From positions 1 to 52,324 of the forward strand of contig NZ_ALVZ01000198.1 of the NCBI RefSeq assembly GCF_000332055.1: a stretch of 52,324 bases of DNA, in the 5' to 3' direction. The DNA comes from Xenococcus sp. PCC 7305. GTDB lineage: Bacteria; Cyanobacteriota; Cyanobacteriia; Cyanobacteriales; Xenococcaceae. The notes under the pieces are model-generated. The model was not told the DNA's origin. It saw nothing but the letters and a program-made list of their open reading frames with translations, and searched no databases. A program made the position numbers and the translations under genes. This document shows, piece by piece, positions 26,546 through 35,924 of this stretch (position 1 is its first letter; the number at the start of each line of letters is the position of its first letter).

Positions 26546-27002
26546 ATTCAGCAGGTTCGATAGCTTCAGCAGATTCTTCCTCAGTGGGGATTTCTGCATT
26601 ATCAGTTGCAGGAAGAATGATATCTCCGTTAGCATCAGGATTGATTTCGCTAGCTTCTATTTCCGCATCTTCGCCGGCGCCGATGGTAGCATCTTCCAAG
26701 CTTTCTTCCGCACTGATAGTAGCATCTTCTAAGACTTCTTCAGCGCTGATAGTAGCATCTTCTAAAGCACCTTCAACAGCCTCGCCATCAACGATAGGAA
26801 GTTCTTCTTCTGCTTGAGCTTCTAGAGTGGGCTCTTCTAATTCAACATTGAAGCCCTCAGCGGTGGGCTCCTCAGCACTTTCAAGAATTACAGAACTGTT
26901 GGCAGTAGGCTCTTCGTTTACGGGAGTCTCGCTGTTAACTTTATTGCAAGCACCCATTAGAGTGACAACACCGAGAGTAAGAAATAAAGATAAATTTTTC
27001 AT
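26544..27002 (-). CDS. acidic repeat lipoprotein
   Basis: The start is chosen at ATG 27002 (MKNLSLFLTLGVVTLMGAC), because a lipoprotein signal peptide with lipobox LMGAC (Cys 19) begins there; upstream in-frame ATGs would bury it. The mature part is about 130 residues, extremely rich in Glu, Asp, Ala and Thr, and disordered. Three 11-residue repeats, (A/V/S)LEDATI(S/G)A(E/G)E, are encoded by 33-base DNA repeats. It has no recognised domain. The tail may work by charge, for example binding cations or as a periplasmic spacer. Confidence 0.7.
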   Translation of the reverse strand: MKNLSLFLTLGVVTLMGACNKVNSETPVNEEPTANSSVILESAEEPTAEGFNVELEEPTLEAQAEEELPIVDGEAVEGALEDATISAEEVLEDATISAEESLEDATIGAGEDAEIEASEINPDANGDIILPATDNAEIPTEEESAEAIEPAE

Positions 27003-27258
27003 GATTGTTAAGTTTTTTTGGCTGTTCTTGACATTCATTACGATATGAATAAAAAGTAAAAAATCTGATAGCCTAGATTGTGATTTTGTGAATTTCTTTG
27101 ATTTCATGAGCACTACAAGATATGGTATTTGGGGTTTTAGGGACTTAGCGAGAAGTGCTGAATGGAGAATTTAGAACAGACAAAGGCGATACTTGGATCT
27201 TTCGCGATAATATCAATGAGCAATTAGCAGTGAAATAGCGAAATAGTTTCTGATATAT

Positions 27259-28494
27259 ATGAAAATTGCGATTCTTGCTTCCGGTTTTCTGCCGGTTATT
27301 GATGGCGTTACAGTCAGTGGATTTTATCGGCTACAAAAACTTAGTCAGTGGGGACATGAAGTATTGTTCTTTTGTCCCGACTATAGTGCGCTGGCCCATA
27401 TCTATCCTAATTGGCAGGATTATACCGGCAATATTTTCCCTGGGGTAAGAGTTGTCAGTCTTGAAAGTAAGGCTTTTTTCGTCGATTTTGAGCGAGATGT
27501 CGCCTGGGGTTCTTATCGGCAGGTCAAGCGAGAATTAGCTGAGTTTCAACCAGATATTATTCATGTTGATGAGCCTGAACGTTTATTTGTAAGTTTTTGG
27601 CGACTAGCAGGAATTAAGTTTGCTCGTCGTCATCAGATACCTTGTGTCGGCTTTTTTAGGACTAATTTTTTGGAATATTTAGAGGATTTTTTTGCTCTGC
27701 CAAAACCTTTGCTAGCAAGTTTACATTGGGCACTTAAAAAAATAATTGTCTATGTTTATAATTCCTATGATGTCACTCTAGTTTCGAGCACGATTACTAG
27801 AGATAAAATTATCGCACTAGGAATTAAAAATAGTTTGTATGGGAATTTACTGGGGTTTGAATCAGAGAAATTTGATCCGGATTTGCGTCAGGACAATTTT
27901 TTTGAAAGCAAGTATGGTTTGTCGCCAACAGGCGATCGGGTTAAGTTGATTTTCTTAGGCCGCTTAACTCCCGATAAAGGATGGGATTTTACCTTATCTT
28001 TGCTACCCAAATTATTCCAAAAAATAGACAAAGACAAAGTTATCTTTTTAGTTGTAGGAGATGGCGAAACTAAAGAAAAAATTGTCAATAAACTAGCTGA
28101 TCTTAAGACTAACTTTCATCTATTTGGTCGCATTGCTCCAGAAGATATTCCCGAACTTTTGGCCAATTGCGATCTTCATGTAACTACTTCAGAAAAAGAA
28201 ACTAGAGGCTTAACTATTGTCGAAGCTTTTGCTTCTGGCATTCCTGTTTTAGCACCTCGTGCTGGAGGGGTTGTGGAAAATATTCAAGATGGAATAAATG
28301 GCTATTTATATGAGCCTGGTGATGAGAATGACTTTGTAGAAAAACTCACCTGTCTGGTAGAAGATACTACCTTGCGCCACCATATGGGACTCAGGGGTAG
28401 AGAGTCAATTCAAGATAAGTATAGTTGGGATAATACAATTAAAAACTTAGTCAATATTTGGCAAGAACAAATTAAGAGCAAAGCAAAGAGATAG
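27259..28494 (+). CDS. glycosyltransferase family 4 protein
   Basis: A 411-residue GT-B enzyme. The N-terminal Rossmann half starts MKIAILASGFLPVIDGVTVSG and contains PDIIHVDEPERLF. The C-terminal nucleotide-sugar half has KLIFLGRLTPDKGWD and the E-x7-E motif in EKETRGLTIVEAFASGIPVLAPRAGGV. It is similar in plan to SqdX-like and mannosyl/glucosyl transferases that act on lipids, but the substrate is not clear. A short inverted repeat GTAGATC / GATCTAC (28494-28515) follows the stop. Confidence 0.88.
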   Translation: MKIAILASGFLPVIDGVTVSGFYRLQKLSQWGHEVLFFCPDYSALAHIYPNWQDYTGNIFPGVRVVSLESKAFFVDFERDVAWGSYRQVKRELAEFQPDIIHVDEPERLFVSFWRLAGIKFARRHQIPCVGFFRTNFLEYLEDFFALPKPLLASLHWALKKIIVYVYNSYDVTLVSSTITRDKIIALGIKNSLYGNLLGFESEKFDPDLRQDNFFESKYGLSPTGDRVKLIFLGRLTPDKGWDFTLSLLPKLFQKIDKDKVIFLVVGDGETKEKIVNKLADLKTNFHLFGRIAPEDIPELLANCDLHVTTSEKETRGLTIVEAFASGIPVLAPRAGGVVENIQDGINGYLYEPGDENDFVEKLTCLVEDTTLRHHMGLRGRESIQDKYSWDNTIKNLVNIWQEQIKSKAKR

Positions 28495-28593
28495 TAGATC
28501 TTTAATAGGATCTACAATGTGCCAGAATTCCAACAACCGTTAACATGCGCTGGCTAACTGCTCCCGTGCGGGTTTTCAGAATCAGACTCAGGA

Positions 28594-29463
28594 TCAAACA
28601 TTTTGTTGCTGTTGGGCTATTGCTTGGAGTTGCTGCACACGCTCTTGGGTTGGCGGATGGGTACGAAATAGGGATTGTAATCCACCACCGGAAAAAGGAT
28701 TAATGATTAGTACTGGTTCAAAAGCAGGATTGCCATTCATGGGAACTTGTCTGCCGATGGATTCTAGTTTCTGTAGAGCATTGGCCAAGGCAAGAGGCTT
28801 TTGCGTAATTTCGGCAGCACCCCGATCTGCGGAAAATTCTCTGGTGCGAGAGATTGCCATTTGAATGATCGATGCGGCGATCGGTGCTAACACTACTAAA
28901 AGCAGAACCCCAATTGGGTTGCTACCTCGACGATCATCTCGGCTCACAGGCCCATATAAGGCCCCAAAAGTTAGCATTTTACCCAAAAATGTGATTGCGC
29001 CACCTAATGTTCCGGCTACTGCTTGAGTTAGGGTGTCGCGATTTTTGATATGGGTCAATTCATGGGCAATTACCCCAGCCAATTCCTCTTGATTTAGTAT
29101 TTGCACAATTCCCTGTGTTACTGCCACCGCAGCATGTTCGGGATCTCGCCCTGTCGCAAAAGCATTAGGAGTTTGCGTGGGCACAATACATAATTTGGGC
29201 ATGGGCAAATCTGCTTTGGTTGCTAAATCTGCAACTAAATCATAAAGTTCTGGTGCTTGCTCCCGATTTATGGGCTGGGCTCGGTAAGCAGCAAGGGCTG
29301 CTTTATCGGAATAAAACCAAGAGCCAAAACTACCCATTGCAGCCATCACTAGACCGACCATGGCACCTTGTGCGTTGCCTGTTGCCCAGTAACCTCCTAG
29401 AACCAAAAGACCACTTAATAATCCCAACAGAGCGGCAGTTTTAATTTGATTATTTCCAGACAT
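28594..29463 (-). CDS. htpX: membrane zinc protease HtpX homologue
   Basis: A 289-residue M48 family protease for membrane protein quality control. Two N-terminal membrane helices (10-25, 32-50), the zinc motif HELTH (H134, E135, H138), the third ligand E209 in SRTREFSADRGA, and two further hydrophobic segments (around 150-170 and 184-200) match HtpX. The active site faces the cytoplasm in this family. It ends with the usual LFRTHPPTQERVQQL. It is divergent from the hsp20 gene 313 bases away, which is also a stress gene. Confidence 0.95.
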   Translation of the reverse strand: MSGNNQIKTAALLGLLSGLLVLGGYWATGNAQGAMVGLVMAAMGSFGSWFYSDKAALAAYRAQPINREQAPELYDLVADLATKADLPMPKLCIVPTQTPNAFATGRDPEHAAVAVTQGIVQILNQEELAGVIAHELTHIKNRDTLTQAVAGTLGGAITFLGKMLTFGALYGPVSRDDRRGSNPIGVLLLVVLAPIAASIIQMAISRTREFSADRGAAEITQKPLALANALQKLESIGRQVPMNGNPAFEPVLIINPFSGGGLQSLFRTHPPTQERVQQLQAIAQQQQNV

Positions 29464-29699
29464 AGAATTGATTAGAATTTAATTATATTTTTTCTTAAAG
29501 TAGATCACGTCTTTAATCGAACGCACTTAATTTACAACTCGTAACTTATTTTTTTTATCTATCTCAATGAATGATCCTAATCTTAGCTAACAAAAGTAGA
29601 TTGATTACGGTTTTCCGAAAATATTAGTTCGGGACAAAAACCGCACCAGAATTTTCAGGTAAGCCACACTGCAATCTCGTTCTAGTAGTGATTATTATA

Positions 29700-29776
29700 A
29701 AAATAACGAAACGAGCAAAACTCAAGTTTCTCAAACAACAATTTTAAGACTATTAATCACACGGAGACCAAAAAAT
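29700..29776 (+). promoter_or_regulatory. hsp20 leader with possible RNA thermometer
   Basis: TATTATAAAA near 29692-29701 can serve as a -10 region, giving a leader of roughly 70 bases. GTTTCT (29726-29731) can pair with GGAGAC (29763-29768), six pairs with two G-T, which hides the ribosome binding site GGAG. Synechocystis hsp17 is known to use a short RNA thermometer of this kind. No CIRCE element is visible. The rest of 29464-29700 holds nothing recognisable. Confidence 0.45.
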
Positions 29777-30232
29777 ATGGCTTTAGTAAGATATAATCCT
29801 TGGCAAGAAATGAATTCTTTACAACGACAACTAAATCGTCTATTTGACGATGCATTAACTCCTGATAATTGGGATAACTTTGGTAATTTATCTAAAGTTC
29901 CTGCTGCTGAGCTCACTGAAGCAGATGATGCTTTACATCTCAAGCTAGAAGTTCCTGGCATGGAGGCCAAAGATATAGATATTCAGGTAATGGCTGATCG
30001 GGTTGCAATTTCTGGGGAAAGAAAATCGCAAACTGAATCCGAGTCTAACGGTAGTACTCGTTCTGAATTCCGTTATGGGAAGTTCTCTAGAGTAATTCCA
30101 TTACCAGGACGAATCCAAAACACTAATGTTACTGCTGAATACAAAGATGGTATTCTCAACCTCACTTTACCAAAGTCAGAGGAAGAGAAAAATAAAGTAG
30201 TAAAAGTTAATCTTGGTGATGCTAATAGCTGA
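29777..30232 (+). CDS. hspA: small heat shock protein, Hsp20 family
   Basis: A 151-residue alpha-crystallin domain chaperone. The N-terminus MALVRYNPWQEMNSLQRQLNRLFDD is typical of cyanobacterial Hsp17 (HspA). The crystallin domain runs from about residue 42 (VPAAELTEADDALHLKLEVPGM) to the A-x-x-x-n-G-I-L-x-L-x-L-P motif (AEYKDGILNLTLPKSEE). It prevents aggregation of unfolded proteins and stabilises thylakoid membranes in related species. It is a single-gene unit with its own terminator. Confidence 0.95.
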   Translation: MALVRYNPWQEMNSLQRQLNRLFDDALTPDNWDNFGNLSKVPAAELTEADDALHLKLEVPGMEAKDIDIQVMADRVAISGERKSQTESESNGSTRSEFRYGKFSRVIPLPGRIQNTNVTAEYKDGILNLTLPKSEEEKNKVVKVNLGDANS

Positions 30233-30286
30233 TTCTCTTTTAAGATTTAACTGACACTAAACCGATGATATAGATTAATAGTGAAG

Positions 30287-30315
30287 CCCAGTCACTTTTG
30301 TGGTGGCTGGGTTTT
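30287..30315 (+). terminator. rho-independent terminator of hsp20
   Basis: CCCAGTCAC / GTGGCTGGG, nine pairs with one G-T, 7-base loop, followed by TTTT. It lies 55 bases past the stop. Confidence 0.8.
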
Positions 30316-30667
30316 CTGTTGGTACTCACCGTTCGCTTTAAATTGAATTACCAATTAAATTGCTATTTAACGGAGCCAAAATCTATCTGTGTATGACTTA
30401 TAGACGTTTGATTGGATAATGAAGGAGCATTCCAGCGATCGCATTAAAATATTAATGTCCAAACGCGATCGCAAAAAGATAATTTTATGGGACATAATTT
30501 TGCTATTTCTGCGATCGAGATCGCGGACTTTAAGGATAATTCTGAGTTCTTAAGGCGATCGCGTTTTCTTTATTTATAACGACTCTTGCTCCTTGCGACC
30601 TTCATTTTTAGAAGGATCAACATTACAATATATTAAACAAGCTTAAATTTTACTTTTATAAATATTT
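30316..30667. other. HIP1-dense intergenic region upstream of lepA
   Basis: Three full GCGATCGC octamers (30435-30442, 30465-30472, 30555-30562) plus a GCGATCGA (30511-30518) fall within about 130 bases. There is no gene. The lepA promoter must lie here but is not evident. Confidence 0.6.
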
Positions 30668-32476
30668 ATGACCGACGTTCCCGTCTCTCGAATTCGTAAC
30701 TTTTCTATTATCGCTCACATCGATCATGGTAAGTCTACTCTCGCCGATCGCATGTTGCAAATGACAAAAACCGTTGCCCAAAGAGAAATGAAAGAGCAAT
30801 TTCTCGACAATATGGATTTGGAAAGAGAGCGGGGCATCACAATTAAGCTCCAAGCTGCCAGGATGAACTTTACTGCCAAGGATGGCAAAGATTACATCAT
30901 TAATCTGATTGATACTCCTGGCCATGTAGATTTTTCCTACGAAGTTTCCCGTTCCTTGGCCGCTTGTGAAGGTGCTTTACTTGTTGTCGATTCTTCCCAG
31001 GGCGTGGAAGCGCAAACTTTGGCTAATGTTTATTTGGCATTAGAAAATGATTTAGAAATTATTCCAGTTCTCAATAAAATAGATCTCCCAGGGTCTGAAC
31101 CAGAAAGGGTTGCGGGGGAAATTGAGGAAGTGGTCGGCTTAGATTGCACTGATGTAATTAAAGCTTCAGCCAAAGCAGGAATTGGCGTTGAAGATATCTT
31201 AGAATCGATTGTTGAGCATGTTCCGCCACCAGCAGACACAGTAGATGAACCCCTTAGAGCTTTAATTTTTGATAGTTATTACGATGCCTATCGTGGCGTA
31301 ATTGTCTATTTTCGCGTGATGGATGGCAAAGTTAAAAAAGGCGATCGCGTTCGCTTGATGGCATCGGGCAAAGAATATGAAATCGATGAGCTGGGAGTAT
31401 TATCTCCCAACCAAATCCAAGTCGAAGAACTACACGCAGGAGAAGTTGGTTATTTTGCCGCGGCAATTAAAACCGTAGAAGATGCCCGTGTTGGCGATAC
31501 AATAACCCTCTCAGAAACTCCTGCTGCTGAAGCCTTACCAGGTTATACCGAAGCTAAACCCATGGTCTTCTGTGGTTTGTTTCCCACGGATTCTGATCAA
31601 TACGAAGATCTGCGAGATGCCCTAGAAAAGCTAAAACTTAATGACGCAGCTTTATCCTATGAGCCTGAGACTTCTAGTGCGATGGGTTTTGGTTTCCGTT
31701 GCGGTTTCTTGGGGCTGCTTCATATGGAGATTGTCCAAGAAAGATTGGAGCGTGAATATGACCTTGAACTTATTACCACCGCACCATCAGTAATTTATCG
31801 GATTACCACTGTTGACGGTGATGTGATCGAAATTGATAACCCTTCCCAATTGCCACCTCCTCAACAACGCACCAAAATCGAAGAGCCCTATATCAAAGTA
31901 GAAATCATTACCCCAGAAAATTTTGTCGGTACTTTAATGGATTTATGCCAGACTTGTCGTGGTGATTTTAAGGACATGAAATATTTCACTCTCAATCGAA
32001 CTTGTCTTGTTTATGAATTGCCTTTGGCCGAAGTAGTCACAGACTTTTTTGATCGCTTGAAATCCCGTTCTCGTGGTTATGCCAGCATGGAATATCAACT
32101 GATTGGTTATCGCGAAAATAATCTAGTGAAGCTGGATATTTTGGTGAACAAAGATGGAGTAGATGCCCTGTCTACTATTGTTCATCGGGATAAAGCTTAT
32201 TATGTTGGTCGGGCTTTGACCGAGAAACTCAAAGAATTGATTCCCCGCCATCAGTTTAAAGTTCCGATTCAAGCCTCGATTGGCACCAAAGTTATTGCTA
32301 GTGAACATATTCCCGCATTGCGTAAGGATGTCTTAGCCAAATGTTATGGCGGTGATATTTCTCGGAAGAAGAAACTTTTGCAAAAACAAGCCAAAGGGAA
32401 GAAACGCATGAAAGCGATCGGTACTGTGGATGTGCCCCAAGAAGCATTTATGGCTGTCTTGAAGTTGGATTCTTAG
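30668..32476 (+). CDS. lepA: elongation factor 4 (LepA)
   Basis: A ribosome-associated GTPase of 602 residues that acts in initiation or back-translocation under stress. The G motifs are AHIDHGKST (16-24), DTPGHVDF and NKIDLPG. The family-specific C-terminal domain is recognised in [21 protein letters not shown] and [24 protein letters not shown]. The length is normal. The start follows TTTATAAATATTT without a clear ribosome binding site. It converges on ktrA with a 34-base gap and no obvious terminator between them. Confidence 0.97.
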   Translation: MTDVPVSRIRNFSIIAHIDHGKSTLADRMLQMTKTVAQREMKEQFLDNMDLERERGITIKLQAARMNFTAKDGKDYIINLIDTPGHVDFSYEVSRSLAACEGALLVVDSSQGVEAQTLANVYLALENDLEIIPVLNKIDLPGSEPERVAGEIEEVVGLDCTDVIKASAKAGIGVEDILESIVEHVPPPADTVDEPLRALIFDSYYDAYRGVIVYFRVMDGKVKKGDRVRLMASGKEYEIDELGVLSPNQIQVEELHAGEVGYFAAAIKTVEDARVGDTITLSETPAAEALPGYTEAKPMVFCGLFPTDSDQYEDLRDALEKLKLNDAALSYEPETSSAMGFGFRCGFLGLLHMEIVQERLEREYDLELITTAPSVIYRITTVDGDVIEIDNPSQLPPPQQRTKIEEPYIKVEIITPENFVGTLMDLCQTCRGDFKDMKYFTLNRTCLVYELPLAEVVTDFFDRLKSRSRGYASMEYQLIGYRENNLVKLDILVNKDGVDALSTIVHRDKAYYVGRALTEKLKELIPRHQFKVPIQASIGTKVIASEHIPALRKDVLAKCYGGDISRKKKLLQKQAKGKKRMKAIGTVDVPQEAFMAVLKLDS

Positions 32477-32510
32477 TAATAAGAGCTGATGGTTCTAAAT
32501 AATTTGGAAT

Positions 32511-33221
32511 TTAGATGGGTAAACGTTGAATATCCTTATTATTGCCTAAGGCGATCATAATCGAGCCTTGGGTGAGCTTATAATGAGAATCGGGATTAGC
32601 AATAAACTGATCATCTTCCGCAACAGCTAAAATACTCACGCCATAGCGTATTCTTAGTTCCAGCTCGGCCAGAGTTCTGTTATGGAATTCTTCTGGAACT
32701 AATACTTCCACAATGCTATTGTCCGTATCTAATTCAAAGCGATCTAGCAGAGCTGGTTTAGTTAAACTTTCGGCTAAGGTACAACCAGCTTCATACTCAG
32801 GAAAAACTACTTTATCAGCTCCTACTCGTTCTAACAATTTACCATGGACTTCTGAAGATGCTTTCGCAACTACATATTTCACTCCAGCTTCTTTGACATT
32901 TAAAGTTGTAATAATGCTTTCTTGTAGATAATTACCGATCGCAACAATTACTGTGTCCATTTCATAAATGCCAGCTTCCTTCAAAGCTTCTGGCTCGGTA
33001 GAGTCTAGCTGAACTGCGTGGGAGGCAATTTTTTGGGTCAAAGCCTGGGTAACTAATTTCTCATCAATATCTGTTCCCAAAACCTCATAGCCCATTTGGT
33101 GTAAAGAACTGCATACTGCTCTACCAAAACGTCCCAATCCAATCACTGCAAACTGACTACTCTCTTTACGAAAATTAGTCAAGAATTTTAAGGATTTCAA
33201 GTTCGCCCCCTCTCCCGTCAT
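32511..33221 (-). CDS. ktrA: K+ uptake regulatory subunit KtrA
   Basis: A 236-residue RCK protein that binds nucleotides and gates the KtrB channel from the cytoplasm. The Rossmann motif GLGRFG (28-33) and the acidic D51 after the second strand show NAD/ATP binding. A TrkA-C domain covers about residues 155-236 (SIVEVLVPEEFHNRTLAEL ... GSIMIALG). It is the downstream gene of the ktrB-ktrA pair, 60 bases behind ktrB. Confidence 0.94.
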   Translation of the reverse strand: MTGEGANLKSLKFLTNFRKESSQFAVIGLGRFGRAVCSSLHQMGYEVLGTDIDEKLVTQALTQKIASHAVQLDSTEPEALKEAGIYEMDTVIVAIGNYLQESIITTLNVKEAGVKYVVAKASSEVHGKLLERVGADKVVFPEYEAGCTLAESLTKPALLDRFELDTDNSIVEVLVPEEFHNRTLAELELRIRYGVSILAVAEDDQFIANPDSHYKLTQGSIMIALGNNKDIQRLPI

Positions 33222-33281
33222 ACTTTAGCTCCTGGACGAATACTATCTTACAGCGATCATTCAGGTTTAGGATCTCAATAA

Positions 33282-34616
33282 TTAACCAACTAATAAATTT
33301 TCCTTAGGATATTGCAGAGAAGTGGGCCGCGCATCCCCAATAATGGCTGCAATAACTATTAAAATACTCACTCGCCCAATATACATTGCCAAAACCAAAA
33401 TCAGTTTGGCTCCTGTTGATAAACCGGCGGTGATTCCCATAGATAAACCGACTGTCGCAAAGGCCGAAATAACTTCAAATAATATTTGGATAAATTCTAG
33501 ATTGGGTTCGAGAAATGCGATCAAAGTCGTAAACAAAACAATGCAAGTGCCAGTCCCAAAGACTACGGCAACTGCTTTTAAAATTAAAGTACTGGGAACT
33601 TCTCTTTGATAAAGTACAACTTCATCTTTGCCTTCTAATGCTGATTTGGTACAGTTCATCAAGACACTAAAAGTCGTGGTTTTAATACCGCCGCCTGTGC
33701 CACTAGGACTAGCCCCGATAAACATTAATCCCATGGTCAAAAATAAACCCGCAGTACTCATTTTCCCAAGATCAATACTATTAAAACCTGCTGTGCGCGT
33801 TGTCATAGACTGAAACCAAGCTGCTAAAAACTTGTGTTCCAGACTAAGATCTCTGAGGGTTGCGGGGTTATGCATTTCGGTTAAGAATACGACCAATGTG
33901 CCAAGGACTAACAGCATCATTGTCGTGCGAGTTACCACCTTAAAGTTCAGAGAAAAACAAAATTTTGCCTTACTTTTCGATAAGAAATTAATAATCCATA
34001 AATAGATTTCAATAATTACCTGATAACCAATACCGCCAAAGATTACTAGCCCAGGGATTACGATGTTAATTAGCCAAGAACTTTTATATCCTACCAAACT
34101 ATCAGAAAACAAACTAAAGCCAGCATTATTCCAGGCACTAATACTGTGAAAGATGGAAATCCATAAGCCTTGAGAAAATCCATATTCGGGAACAAAAACT
34201 ATTAATAAAAGAAAAATACCCGTAATTTCTAAAATTAGAGTTGTGGCAATAATAGAACGAACTAAATTATTACTTCCTTGTAAAAAAGGGCGGTCAAAAG
34301 ATTCTTGAATGGCAAATTTTTGCATGAGATCGAATTTTCTACCGATCAGCAACATTAAAAATGTTGTAATCATCATATAGCCCAATCCTCCTATTTGAAT
34401 TAATAAGAGAATAGTCAATTGACCCCACAAGGAAAAATAACTACCAGTATCTACGACTGCTAACCCTGTCACGCAGACAGCAGAGGTGGCGGTGAATAAT
34501 GCCACAACAGGATTAGTCCAAATACCCTCAGTATTGGTAAAAGGCATCAGAAGCACTAGAGTTCCTAATGCAATACAAGCGAAAAAACCCAGGCAAATAG
34601 TCCTAGCAATAGTCAT
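33282..34616 (-). CDS. ktrB: K+ uptake channel subunit KtrB
   Basis: A TrkH/KtrB family potassium translocating subunit of 444 residues. The four pore loops are visible: CVTGL, NNAGFS, RTAGFN and TVGLS, each with the conserved selectivity-filter glycine. The helix pattern is M1-P-M2 repeated four times. With KtrA it forms a Na+-dependent K+ uptake system used in osmotic adaptation. It starts the operon and is divergent from crr7. Confidence 0.95.
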   Translation of the reverse strand: MTIARTICLGFFACIALGTLVLLMPFTNTEGIWTNPVVALFTATSAVCVTGLAVVDTGSYFSLWGQLTILLLIQIGGLGYMMITTFLMLLIGRKFDLMQKFAIQESFDRPFLQGSNNLVRSIIATTLILEITGIFLLLIVFVPEYGFSQGLWISIFHSISAWNNAGFSLFSDSLVGYKSSWLINIVIPGLVIFGGIGYQVIIEIYLWIINFLSKSKAKFCFSLNFKVVTRTTMMLLVLGTLVVFLTEMHNPATLRDLSLEHKFLAAWFQSMTTRTAGFNSIDLGKMSTAGLFLTMGLMFIGASPSGTGGGIKTTTFSVLMNCTKSALEGKDEVVLYQREVPSTLILKAVAVVFGTGTCIVLFTTLIAFLEPNLEFIQILFEVISAFATVGLSMGITAGLSTGAKLILVLAMYIGRVSILIVIAAIIGDARPTSLQYPKENLLVG

Positions 34617-34719
34617 AAATAATTTGGTCGGTTATTAGTTTTTAATATTTTAGCTATTATGGGGCTTGATTCGATAGATGATATTATACAAACGATCATA
34701 AAGTAGCTTAATTCTTACT

Positions 34720-34977
34720 ATGCCAGATTCCATAATGTATCAAGAGGACGGCTACGTGGTTCTCGAAGCAGATAATCCCGAACAATTTATGACACCAGAG
34801 GAATTACAAAATAAACTCAAAAATATTTTGCTATCTGGAAAAGTGGAAATTCCTAGAGAATTATTCAAGTTAGAATCTATAGAAGAGAAATCCCATTATC
34901 TCATGGAAAATTACTTTGAATTAGATGTCGGGGAAGATAATTTTTTACAGTGGTATGTAGTGCGACTGGAAAAATAA
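34720..34977 (+). CDS. crr7: CRR7-like chlororespiratory reduction protein
   Basis: An 85-residue protein. The start MPDSIMYQEDGYVVLEADNPEQFMTPEEL and the end ELDVGEDNFLQWYVVRLEK match the small family called chlororespiratory reduction 7, shared by cyanobacteria and plastids. In plants CRR7 helps assemble the chloroplast NDH complex. The role in cyanobacteria is less certain. It is soluble, acidic and has no cysteine. The CPBP protease gene follows on the same strand after a TTAGGT repeat. Confidence 0.8.
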   Translation: MPDSIMYQEDGYVVLEADNPEQFMTPEELQNKLKNILLSGKVEIPRELFKLESIEEKSHYLMENYFELDVGEDNFLQWYVVRLEK

Positions 34978-34999
34978 GTTTAGGATTTGGGTTTTCGGT

Positions 35000-35022
35000 C
35001 TTAGGTTTTAGGTTTTAGGTTG
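35000..35022. repeat. TTAGGTT tandem repeat
   Basis: Three units of TTAGGTT(T) between crr7 and the CPBP gene, the same kind as at 20779-20814. Confidence 0.6.
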
Positions 35023-35030
35023 ATAATTAA

Positions 35031-35873
35031 TTGTTACTTGATAAGTTACATCTTTTAAAGACTAAGTCAGTATGGTTACGACTGATAGGTTTTCTGGTTT
35101 GTTTGTTAATCATTTGGCTACCCTTGGCAATTCCGCTCAATTCTATATTGACTGGCGATCGCAATTTGGCAACGATTATTATTATGAGCTTGCTCTTGGT
35201 AGACTTTATTGCCTTACAAAAATTATGGGGTAAATATGTTTACCAACAGCCGAAGATTTTTACTAGTTATGGTTTAGTTGCCAATCGTCTTAATTTTATT
35301 GAGCTATTTTCTGGATTAGCGATCGGCGTTGGCGTTTGCTGGAGTCTATTTTTCATTGAGGCAATATTGGGTTGGGTTACGATTAATCCCATTGAGCTAT
35401 CCCTAGTAAGAATTATTATCGAAGGTTTTATTAGTGCTTTAGGAATTGGTGTTGCTGAGGAGTTAGTTTTTCGCGGTTGGTTATTAAAAGAGTTGGAGCA
35501 AGATTTTAGTAAAAATAAATCTTTATGGCTTAATAGTCTAATTTTTGCCTTAGCTCATTTCATCAAACCTTTAGGAGAAATTATTCGAACCTTTGTTACT
35601 TTTCCAGCTTATATAATTTTGAGTTCGGCCTTAGTTTGGGCTAAATGGAGTAAACGCGATCGCCTAGGAATAGCTATTGGACTACATAGCGGTTTAGTCT
35701 GGGGCTACTATATTCTCAATGTGGGAAATTTGTTGACATATACAGAACAAGTGCCAGACTGGGTAACCGGAATTGACGGAAATCCTATTGCAGGGATTTT
35801 AGGATTAATATTTTTAACCGGACTCGCGATCTTGATGAGAACAAAATTCCTTGCCCTTGCCCCGAAAAAGTAG
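35031..35873 (+). CDS. CPBP family intramembrane metalloprotease
   Basis: A protein of up to 280 residues with about eight membrane helices. The CPBP (Abi/Rce1-type) motifs are EELVFRG (E143, E144, R148), ALAHF with H176, and GLHSGLVWGY with H219. The start used is TTG at 35031, the earliest in this frame after the repeat; a later start before WLRLIGFLVC cannot be excluded. Members process prenylated peptides or bacteriocin-like substrates or act in stress responses; the substrate here is unknown. Confidence 0.85.
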   Translation: MLLDKLHLLKTKSVWLRLIGFLVCLLIIWLPLAIPLNSILTGDRNLATIIIMSLLLVDFIALQKLWGKYVYQQPKIFTSYGLVANRLNFIELFSGLAIGVGVCWSLFFIEAILGWVTINPIELSLVRIIIEGFISALGIGVAEELVFRGWLLKELEQDFSKNKSLWLNSLIFALAHFIKPLGEIIRTFVTFPAYIILSSALVWAKWSKRDRLGIAIGLHSGLVWGYYILNVGNLLTYTEQVPDWVTGIDGNPIAGILGLIFLTGLAILMRTKFLALAPKK

Positions 35874-35895
35874 ATCAACGAGCGCGTCAGCATTT

Positions 35896-35920
35896 GGCCT
35901 CTGCCTTCTGCCTTCTGCCT
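35896..35920. repeat. CTGCCTT short tandem repeat
   Basis: Three CTGCCTT/CTGCCTC units between convergent genes, the complement of the GGCAGA family. Confidence 0.75.
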
Positions 35921-35924
35921 TAAT

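Noticed and set aside
27155-27238. 28-codon frame (start GTG) before the GT4 gene, reading NGEFRTDKGDTWIFRDN
   Set aside because: Too short, no ribosome binding site and no recognised parent gene; could be a remnant but cannot be supported.
28563-28576. CCCG-TG-CGGG-TTTT mini hairpin as a terminator
   Set aside because: Stem of only four pairs with a two-base loop is too weak to call.
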